A stretch of DNA of 64,000 nucleotides from positions 1 to 64,000 of the forward strand of contig NZ_JADEWT010000016.1 of NCBI RefSeq assembly GCF_015207505.1. The letters are read 5' to 3'. The position numbers were made by a program, and so were the translations under genes. Below are positions 18,322 to 26,800 of this stretch, piece after piece. This DNA is from Tychonema sp. LEGE 06208. Its GTDB lineage: Bacteria > Cyanobacteriota > Cyanobacteriia > Cyanobacteriales > Microcoleaceae. How positions within the stretch are numbered: the stretch's first letter is position 1; each line of letters opens with the position of its first letter. The notes under the pieces were generated by a model. The model ran no database searches. It had not been told where the DNA came from and saw only the letters and a list, made by a program, of their open reading frames with translations.

Positions 18322-19218
18322 CTAAGGACTAATTCCCCAAAAAATGGCTTCTGGTGCGTCAATTATGCAGGAAGCTGTATCGGGAAAGGCTGCGGTGAGG
18401 TATTGCAATAACAAAGTTCGATCGCCCCCGGTGAGTGCAATTTTGCTATTGGGAAACAACCTCTGCCAATCTTCAATAAAATCCCTAACTCCTGCCAGAG
18501 TGGCATACACCACTCCGCTGTGAATTGCCCCAGCAGTATTTTTTGCCCAGCGGTGTGGCAGATTTTCTGGTAAACTAACTGAGGGCAATGCAGCGGTTTG
18601 TTTCCCTAGCGACGACAATTGCAAACCCAAACCGGGCAAGATAGCGCCCCCAACTAAATACCTATTGACATCTGCCCCAGTAAATGTTAGAGCTGTACCA
18701 GCATCTATAACTAAAACTGGCCAACCCAATTGGTTGCCAGCACCCAGTAAAGCCAAAGCTCTGTCAATTCCTAGAGTAGGATACAGTCCCCCGATCGGCA
18801 ACTGGTCTAAAGTAATAATTCGGACATTAGGATAACTCTGCCAGATTGCTGTTTGCTGGGGAACTACTGATGCCAAAACCAGAGGTGGCGCGATGAAAGA
18901 AACTGCGTCAGAATTAGAAACGGCGGGAGTATCATGAAGAAAAGGGAGATTTAGATCTGATATTTGGCCGATGGAACTCATGACTGTTTTTACCAAATAT
19001 TCGGCTTTTTCTGTCTCACAGAGCGTGGAAACAGCATCAGCTTTCAGATGCTCTGTATTCCATGTTTTTTCTATGGTTTTCCCAGCAAATAATCCCCAGT
19101 GGAGTCGCGAATTGCCGATCGCCAAAGCTATTTTAACCTCGTCTTTACCTGTGAATTGAGGTGTCAGGTTGCTTGTAGCAACTAGCGGGCGAAAATTATC
19201 GACAATTGAGTTTTTCAT
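18322..19218 (-). CDS. coaX: Type III pantothenate kinase
   Basis: Phosphorylates pantothenate, the first step of coenzyme A synthesis; type III enzymes are ASKHA-fold. The 298-residue protein shows the phosphate-1 motif ALAIGNSRLHWGLF near residue 32, QLPIGGLYPTLGIDRALALLGA, and the phosphate-2/metal motif VIDAGTALTFTG, then GGAILPGLGLQLSSLG. The phosphate-1 Asp of DIGNT is Ala-Ile-Gly-Asn-Ser here, a variant worth checking in close relatives. The gene stands alone. Confidence 0.92.
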   Translation of the reverse strand: MKNSIVDNFRPLVATSNLTPQFTGKDEVKIALAIGNSRLHWGLFAGKTIEKTWNTEHLKADAVSTLCETEKAEYLVKTVMSSIGQISDLNLPFLHDTPAVSNSDAVSFIAPPLVLASVVPQQTAIWQSYPNVRIITLDQLPIGGLYPTLGIDRALALLGAGNQLGWPVLVIDAGTALTFTGADVNRYLVGGAILPGLGLQLSSLGKQTAALPSVSLPENLPHRWAKNTAGAIHSGVVYATLAGVRDFIEDWQRLFPNSKIALTGGDRTLLLQYLTAAFPDTASCIIDAPEAIFWGISP

Positions 19219-19489
19219 GTTTATCGAGCGCGATCGTCAACATTGAACTAAAGATAGATTTTAGATTAATTTGATTCGCTTAACCTAGCAAGTAAGTCTA
19301 ATTTACCTGCAAAAAAACAGGTTGCGCGCCCCCGACAATTGTTGTGGATGCTTCCAAAGTTTTAGAATTTTGTTCCTGCTAACCGATCTGTGAAGTAAAT
19401 CTCAAAGCGAAAAATGGAAAATCTCAAATCGACCGATAGCTAAGGAATTTCAATGGCGCGCGCTTAATTTGTATTTTCGGCTACATAAC

Positions 19490-19770
19490 CCACATTCTGC
19501 ACCCTCAACTGTCACAGAGTACAATTACTCAGAGCAATCGATTTTTAAAGTGATAAATTATGCCTCTCAAAAAACTTTTTTCCGTCTATAGCGGTTTTCA
19601 AGAAAGTGAGGTATACCCTAAGCCCACAGAGGTTTATGCCCTATCCTAGATAGTAGCTTTTATGAGAGATTGAAAGGCTATATATACGATAATAAAGTAT
19701 AATCTAGAGCTTAATTGTTCAATAAAAGTAAGTAAAAACCGATTGTGACAGTTGAGGGTGCGGAATGTGG
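19490..19770. mobile_element. MITE-like element with 27-bp terminal inverted repeats
   Basis: The left end starts CCACATTCTGCACCCTCAAC and continues TGTCACA (to 19516). The right end at 19744-19770 is its reverse complement with one mismatch. The outer bases CCACATTCYGCAC are shared with the insertion inside the sulfotransferase pseudogene at 23083-23250. It encodes nothing, so it is probably non-autonomous. GCGCTTAATTTGTATTT (from 19460) and ACGCTTAATTTATATTT (from 19776) lie just outside the two ends as an imperfect direct repeat. Confidence 0.8.
19587..19683 (+). mobile_element. TATAGC-TIR element, degenerate copy 2 (nested)
   Basis: Begins TATAGCGGTTTTCAAGAAAG and ends GAGAGATTGAAAGGCTATA, with one TATGCCCTAT remnant inside. 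It is nested within the 19490-19770 element, so it inserted after that one. Confidence 0.65.
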
Positions 19771-19955
19771 ACAGAACGCTTAATTTATATTTATAAATAT
19801 TTGTAAAGCAAATAATTGCAAGGGTCGGGGTGCATCCTTTATAATGTTTTAATATCTTCCAACATTCCTAGTAGTGGCGATCGCGCTGTTGGCAGGGTAA
19901 GCAAATCTGTAAAGAACCAGGATCTATCGAAATACAGTACAACGGCAGAGTAAAT

Positions 19956-22055
19956 ATGTCTCTAAAAATACAACAACAAGAAAACCATTGCACGATCTTC
20001 ACTTCGCAATTGCCGGAAGCTGAAAATTGGAGGCAGGAAGAAGGTCTTTTGCAGCCGCAAATAGACGAACAAAAAGCCCTAATTGTGCAGATGCAGCAGC
20101 AAGTTCAGCTATCAAACCTGCTCAACCAAATTAATAACGAAATTCGCAGCACACTTGACATAGAAGAAATTTTGACATCTGCCTGCCGATTGCTGGGGCA
20201 AGTGCTGCAGTCCAGCCGCGCGAGTATTTTAGTCAAAGAATCAAGTACAGGAAATATTTTAGTCACGCGGGGAGAGTACAACGCGGGGGATTATCCGATC
20301 CAACTGGGCATGAAAGTACCGCTTGCTGACAACCCGCACTTGGAAAAAGTTATGTCTCAGCAGGAGTCGCTAGCAGTGACGAAGTTTCTCGATTTTCCGG
20401 GGTTGAACCCACAAACCAGGACAATTGCGGAAGCTTTGGAGATTAAGTCAATGCTGTCAGTAGCTACTCGCTATCAAGGTGAAGTCAATGGCATAATTGG
20501 CTTGCATCAGTGCGATCGCGAACGGGAATGGACAGATTGGGAAAGGCAACTTGTAGAAGGGGTAGCTTCTCAATTGGCGATCGCGATCAATCAAGCCAAA
20601 CTCTACAGGAAAACCCGCCGCCAAGCTGAACGAGAATCGCTGCTGCGACTGATCGGCAACCAAATTCGCAGTACGCTGGATCTGGGAACTATCCTGGAAA
20701 CAGCGGTGAGAGAAGTCCGCCAAATGTTGCAGTGCGATCGAGTAATTATCTACCAGTTTGAAGATAACTGGCAGGGAAAAGTTGTCGTTGAAGATATGAC
20801 GGTTCCTTGGCCTTCAATTTTAGGAGATATGGGGGCAGATAAGTGTTTCAGAGGAGATTACGCCGATCTTTACCAGCAAGGGCGAGTCAAAGCAATTAAT
20901 GATATTTTTAATTCCGGTTTAGAGCCTTGTCACGTTGATTTTTTAGACAGTTTGCAGGTAAAAGCTAATCTGATCGTACCGATTATTACATCCAGAAATG
21001 AAGAAAATTCGCTGTCTGCCGACGGAAGTTGTAATTTCAAATTTCCCGGTAGACTTTGGGGTTTGCTGATTGCTCACGAGTGCCGGGATACTCGCAACTG
21101 GCAGCGACAAGAAATGGAGTTGCTGTCGCAGCTAGCCGACCAAATGGCGATCGCGATTCAGCAAGCAGAACTTTACAGCCAAGTCCGAGAAGCTGCGGTC
21201 AAATCTCAAGCTCAAACCCAGCAACTGCAAGCAGCGCTGCAAGAATTGCGATCGGCACAGCAGCAATTAATTCAAACCGAAAAAATGTCTGGTTTGGGGC
21301 AAATGGTGGCCGGTATTGCTCACGAAATCAACAACGCCAACAATTTTATTCACGCCAATTTGTTTCACGCTAAAGAATATTTTAAAGTCTTAAACGAAGC
21401 TCTTGAATTCTGCGGAACAGCCTGCCCGGAAGCCGCGGAAGCACTTGTCAAAATCAATGAAGAACTAGAACTAGATTATGTTCGAGAAGACTTTGGCAAA
21501 CTGCTCAATTCCATGCGAGAAGGCAGCGGTAGGATTCGCTCAATCGTGACGACGCTGCGAAGTTTTTCTCGATTAGACGAGGCGGAATTTAAAGCGGTGG
21601 ATTTGCATGAAGGTTTGGACAGCAGTTTATTGATGCTGCAAAATAAGCTAAAAACCAAGATTAAAATCGAGAAAGAATACGGAAGTTTGCCGCTAGTTAA
21701 CTGTCATGCAGGCCAAATCAACCAAGTATTTTATAATTTGATTGACAATGCTTTAGATGCGATCGACTCTGCAGACAAACCGGGGGAATTAACAATCCGC
21801 AGTTGGCAAAGCGAGCCGGACTGGGTAGCAATTTCTGTCCGCGATACCGGAAATGGCATTCCTGCGGAAATTCAGGATAAGATTTTTGACCCATTTTTTA
21901 CTACTAAACCTGTCGGGAAAGGTACTGGTTTGGGACTTTCTGTGTGCTATCAGGTAGTTGTGCAAGCCCACGGCGGCCGGATTCGGTGCGTCAGTGAGGT
22001 TGGCGGAGGAACTGAGTTGATTGTTGAATTGCCGTTGACCAATCAGATGGGTTGA
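19956..22055 (+). CDS. Histidine kinase with GAF plus DXCF-type cyanobacteriochrome GAF domain
   Basis: A 699-residue soluble sensor kinase. After a short coiled region come GAF1 (about residues 50-220, no conserved Cys) and GAF2 (about 228-410). GAF2 contains GADKCFRGDY and EPCHVDFLDSLQVKANLIVP followed by LWGLLIAHECRDTRNW, the cyanobacteriochrome pattern. Cys325 of the CH motif is the expected bilin attachment residue, and Cys297 lies in an Asp-x-Cys-Phe motif exactly 28 residues before it, as in DXCF photoreceptors. The kinase core shows GIAHEINNANNFIHANL, NLIDNALDAI, DTGNGI and GTGLGLSV. A blue/green-type light sensor is likely; the absorption colour and response regulator are unknown. 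Confidence 0.88.
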   Translation: MSLKIQQQENHCTIFTSQLPEAENWRQEEGLLQPQIDEQKALIVQMQQQVQLSNLLNQINNEIRSTLDIEEILTSACRLLGQVLQSSRASILVKESSTGNILVTRGEYNAGDYPIQLGMKVPLADNPHLEKVMSQQESLAVTKFLDFPGLNPQTRTIAEALEIKSMLSVATRYQGEVNGIIGLHQCDREREWTDWERQLVEGVASQLAIAINQAKLYRKTRRQAERESLLRLIGNQIRSTLDLGTILETAVREVRQMLQCDRVIIYQFEDNWQGKVVVEDMTVPWPSILGDMGADKCFRGDYADLYQQGRVKAINDIFNSGLEPCHVDFLDSLQVKANLIVPIITSRNEENSLSADGSCNFKFPGRLWGLLIAHECRDTRNWQRQEMELLSQLADQMAIAIQQAELYSQVREAAVKSQAQTQQLQAALQELRSAQQQLIQTEKMSGLGQMVAGIAHEINNANNFIHANLFHAKEYFKVLNEALEFCGTACPEAAEALVKINEELELDYVREDFGKLLNSMREGSGRIRSIVTTLRSFSRLDEAEFKAVDLHEGLDSSLLMLQNKLKTKIKIEKEYGSLPLVNCHAGQINQVFYNLIDNALDAIDSADKPGELTIRSWQSEPDWVAISVRDTGNGIPAEIQDKIFDPFFTTKPVGKGTGLGLSVCYQVVVQAHGGRIRCVSEVGGGTELIVELPLTNQMG

Positions 22056-22684
22056 GATGGGTTAATGATTAGTGGTTGTAAGTTGTTTTGGCATTTGAAT
22101 TGCATATTTTTGGCTAGCAACTAGACTAACACCCCACTGATGGTTTAATTATTTTTTGAGGTGCAATTTAAATGCTGGGCGAGCTTATTATTGTAAGCCA
22201 CCGGGTTTCTGTTTCCAACAATGCTTAAATGACGATCGCCCCAGCGCCATTTAATCACAGTATTTGGGCGATCGCACTTATTGTCGATCGCACTTATTGT
22301 CGATCGACCTTTTATTGAATTCCAGATTTTTTATAATATAGGGTATTAGCATATTTCGTGGCAAAAAGCAACGATCTAGATCATGAGTCTTTGATGAGCG
22401 CGATCGCGCTCCTGTCCAGCTCACCATCATATAATCGCGAGGATCCCTTGACTGCCATCTACCGCCAGATAGACCTTGCAAAAAACCGACGGTAATGCCG
22501 TAAAGTTATGCAACATCCAGCCTGAAGCAGATACTGTCTCAGATGCTAGATGTACAGTCTTGTCTCCAGACATTATTTAAGTCTCTAACAGGTGTCGCAG
22601 TCAGAGCAAGTGTCTACCACCAAGCGTCAGCCTTCTTCTTGACCGGGGTAAACTACTTGAAAACCTGAAACATCTTCCAACTCG
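22056..22684. other. Intergenic region with no recognised gene
   Basis: No supportable coding region. CGATCG-rich sequence around 22235-22310 includes a short duplication of CGATCGCACTTATTGT. The rest shows no motif I recognise. Confidence 0.5.
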
Positions 22685-23646
22685 ATGCCCCAGAAAATCC
22701 ATTTTATTTCAGGATTGCCGCGCGCGATCCGGTTCCACCTTAATCGCTGCCATCCTGCGGCGAAACCTCCGGTTTCACGCAGCCATGACTAGCCCTGTGG
22801 GTGGTTAAATTCGATCGAATGTTGGAAGCCATGAACGAAGATAACGAGTTTTCTGTCTTCATTTCCGATGAACAAAAACGGGCGCTCATTCTGAGCATCT
22901 TTTCAGCCTACTATCACCCGGAAGCTGATAAAAAAGAAGTGATTTTCGATACCAATCGCCTATGGTGTAGCAAATTACCTTTAATTGGGAACTATTTCCC
23001 CAAGCGACAGTCATCTACCCTATCAGGAACATCGCCTGGATAATGGATAGCATTGAGTTACGGATTCGGCGTAATGCCTTTGACCCACCTTTTGTACTTC
23101 AAAATGTAATATGTAATTATTACATTAACTTAGTAATTGAGCCAACCTTAAAATTGAAAAAACTAAGTATTTGTACGTAAATCAAACGTCAAATAACTCA
23201 GAATTTTCGTATTACTTGGCATACTACAAATAGACGTGCGGAATGTGGGTTTGATGTTTCCTAGTTATTTAAGAATCCAGCGGAACGAGCGACAGTTGGT
23301 AGTCGTACCGAAGCATTAAGCCAAGGTAATCGTTTAGTAGGATTTGCCTACAACTCCCTGAAAGAAGTATTCTATAGCGAACAAAGTGCATCTCTACTAT
23401 TAGTTGATTACAATTTATTGACAAAAGTACCAGAGAAAACTATATCGCTAATTTATCAGTTTTTAGGAGAAGAAAAATTCATTCGTGATTTCGATAATGT
23501 CCAGTAGGGCGAGCCATTATTTGACAATGAACTGAAAGCCCAAGGGTTACATCAGGTGCGTTCTCAAGTCTAGTTTCAAGGAGAGAAAAGCAATCTTATT
23601 ACTAGACTTTATTGAGCGATTAGATAGATTATTTTTGTTGGAATAA
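22685..23646 (+). pseudogene. Sulfotransferase pseudogene, split by a miniature insertion
   Basis: Reassembled across frames it reads MPQKIHFISGLPR | GSTLIAAILRRNLRFHAAMTS | FDRMLEAMNEDNEFSVFISD ... FDTNRLWCSKLPLIGNYFPK ... IAWIMDSIE, then LFKNPAERATVGSRTEALSQ ... LLVDYNLLTKVPEKTISLIY. The N-terminal GLPRSGST-like segment is the PAPS 5'-phosphosulfate loop, so the ancestor transferred sulfate from PAPS. Damage includes frameshifts near 22725, 22802 and 23005, a 168-bp insertion at 23083-23250, and an in-frame TAG near 23505. The acceptor substrate is unknown. Clearly non-functional. Confidence 0.85.
23083..23250. mobile_element. 168-bp miniature insertion in the sulfotransferase pseudogene
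   Basis: The coding similarity stops at ...NAFDP and resumes at LFKNPAERAT just beyond this block. Its ends, ACCCACCTTTTGTAC and (reversed) ACCCACATTCCGCAC, form an imperfect 15-bp inverted repeat. The right end matches the outer TIR of the 19490-19770 element. The interior is AT-rich and non-coding. Confidence 0.65.
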
Positions 23647-23880
23647 GACCACAAATAGCCGCGCTAGTGCCATTGTCGAAAAAGCTAAATAAATCGTAAA
23701 ACCTTGACATCTGTTCCCCGGAGATATCCCTAAACCTTTTTTTCAAGGGAAGTAGGGATTGACTTTAAGAACTATCTTGTCCCTTTTTTAAATGGGTTAG
23801 GAAGGGGGTATAGGGCGAGAGGATATCCAGCTTAACTCAAGTGTATTCAAAACCAATCAATCATTAACCGGAAACTAAGC
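23647..23880. other. Upstream region of the large surface protein
   Basis: No gene. It is likely to carry the promoter of the surface protein gene. A short near-palindromic AAACC...GGTT stretch is present, but no confident regulatory site. Confidence 0.35.
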
Positions 23881-26800
23881 ATGACTAAGCAAATCATTTT
23901 CGTTGACTCCTCTGTACAAGATTATCAAAGCCTTGTTCAAAGTGCCGAGGGCGGTAAAGTTGTCATTTTAGATGACAAATCCAGCAAAATCGCGCAAATC
24001 ACTCAATCCTTAGCCGGAGAAAGTGATATTGAAGCATTGCACATCATTTCTCACGGGAATGAAGGGAGTATCACACTCGGTACTGAGGTACTTGATGAAA
24101 GTGCGATCGAAACTTTCCGCGATCGGCTAAAACAGTGGGGAAAAGCCTTAACTAAAACAGGCGACATCCTATTATATGGATGTAATGTTGCTGCCGGAGA
24201 AGTTGGTAAGAAATTTGTCAAAAAATTAAGTGAAATCACGGGTGCGGCTGTAGCGGCTTCTAATAACTTAACCGGTGCGGCGGCATTAGGTGGAGACTGG
24301 AGCTTAGAAGTGAGATTTGGGGAAATTGAAACCCAACCCCTGAATTTTGCCAACTATGGTTATACTTTGCCAGCTACCATCACCAATGTCACTTCAACTG
24401 CACCGAATGGTAATTATGTGGCAGGTCAAACTATTCCGATTACCGTTACCTTTAGCGAACCCGTCAACGTCTCCTTCGCCCCGGGCTTTCCAGGATTCAA
24501 TCTTAACTCAGGAGGAGTAGCAATTTATGCTAGTGGTGCAGGGACAAATACCCTCCTCTTTAACTACACCATAACTGGGGGTCAAGTCGCTGCAAACCTT
24601 GATTATAGCTCGACTTCTCTCAACGGTACGATAACTACAGCCTCCGATAATAGTCCTGCTACTTTAACGCTTCCCGTTACAGGTGGGGCTCTTGACTCCC
24701 TGGGTGACAATAAAGCCTTTGTCATCGCAGATGCAGTACCACCCACCATCACCAGTGTAACTGCCCCCGCCGCCGCCACTTACAAACTTGGAGATACACT
24801 CGACTTTGTGGCAACGTTCAGCGAACCTGTCACTGTCACAGCCGGTGCAACCTTACCCATTACTTTAGATAGTGGTGGGGTAACTGCTGTCTTAGTGGGT
24901 TCAGGAGCATTGTCTGCCACCCAAACCTTCCGTTATACTGTTGTAGCTCCCAACCTAGATACCGCTGGCGGCATCGCAGTGGGGACAGCCTTAACTGGAA
25001 CTATTACAGATGGTGCCGCTAATGCTGTTGCTAACCCTACCTTCACTGCACCCGTCACTCCAACGGTAAATGTGGATGGAGTAGTACCCACCATCACCAG
25101 TGTAACCGGACCGATTACACCTGGTACCGGCACACCCACCACCACCTACTTAGCTGGAAATGTCCTCGACTTCACGGCGACTTTTCTCGAACCAGTCACC
25201 ATCATAGGCGGTGCAAACTTACCCATCACTTTAGATACTGGGGGTACAGTCAATGCTACCTTAACGAGTGGAGGAGCATCATCTGCCACCCATACTTTCG
25301 GTTATACTGTTGTAGCTGGCAACGCAGATACCAATGGCATTGGAGTAGGGACAGCCTTAACATTACCTACCGGTGCGACTGTTAAAGATGCCGCAGGGAA
25401 TGATGCAACTCTTACCTTCACTCCACCCGCAACTCCAACGATAAACGTGGATGCAGTAGTACCTACAGTCACCAGCATCGTTCGTAAAACTCCTACAACA
25501 GAATCAATCCCTGGTACAACCACCGCCGTGACTTACACGGTGACATTTAGCGAACAGGTTAGTGGCCTAGATCCCGCTGATTTTACCGTTACTTCCGTCG
25601 GCGGTGTTACTAATACCGGTGTTGTCGTTTCGGCACCAACCGCCAGCAACAGTGTAGATGTTACGGTGAATGGCATTGCAGGTGGTGATGGTACTATCCG
25701 CTTAGACCTAGCTGCAGCTCCCACAGCGCTTGTTGATAATGCGGGTAATGCCGTCGCAACACCATTTAACACTGGGGACACCTACACGAGAGATGCAACA
25801 CCACCAATTCTCCAAAGCGTTACTTCTACCACCGCTACTGGCAGTTACAGCAACCTAGCTGCTGCTCCTGATATCAACGTTACTCTAACCTTCAGCGAAC
25901 CTGTCACATCAACGAGTGCCATAACTGTCGCCTTAAATAATGGTGGCACTGTCACTATTCCAGCTTTCGCCACCGCCGCTGCATCTGTTAGCGGCACTTA
26001 TACTCCACCAGACGGAGCCACTCCGGGAGTTGCAGGAGCCGGAGATATTCCCCTTCTTGACCTGTTCGCAACAACTCCCATAAATTTGGTTGGAGGTTTA
26101 GCAACCTTAACAGATGCTGCTGGCAATGCTATTACTTCTCTGACTCCTACTACGGTATCTTTAGCAGCTAATAACATAACGGTAGATACTAAGGAGCCAA
26201 CTCTTACCTTAACAACCGCAGCAGTAGCACCTGTCACCGGCCTGTTTAGCGTCACGGCTACCTTTGATGAGACTGTGGGAACAACTTTTGATGATACTGA
26301 TGTCACTTTAGGCAATGGTAGTATAAGTAACTTTGTTCCAAGTGCTACTACACCTGGACTCTACACCTTTGATGTCACACCTACAAATGATGGGCCTGTC
26401 ACCATTGATGTCGCTGCATCTAAAGCGACAGATGCAGCATTAAATCCCAATACAGCAGCGCAACTGCTGGTTAATGCGAACGTTCCACCTAAAGTCACCA
26501 GTATTAGCTCAACTTCCCCTGATGGTAGCTATGGGACTGGTAAAGTAATTCCGATTACCGTCACATTTACCGAACCCGTCGTCGTCACTGGTTCACCGAC
26601 GATCGCGCTCAACTCCGGGGGGACGGCTACCTATCGCACTGTGGGTGGTGGTAGCGGTACGAATACGCTCACCTTTGACTACACCGTAGCAGCAGGTCAA
26701 ACCATCGCTGACCTGGACTATAGCGCGATCGCTGCCCTTACCCTGAATGGCGGTACGATTAATGACGCAACGGTGACGACTAGCGCAGCGATACTCGATC

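Larger units (their letters stand above)
19219..19955. other. Repeat-rich intergenic region before the photoreceptor-type kinase
   Basis: About 740 bp without a gene. It contains a 281-bp element with 27-bp terminal inverted repeats (19490-19770), and inside it a degenerate copy of the TATAGC-TIR element (19587-19683). The 180 bp before the kinase start carries no recognisable motif beyond the likely promoter. Confidence 0.65.
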
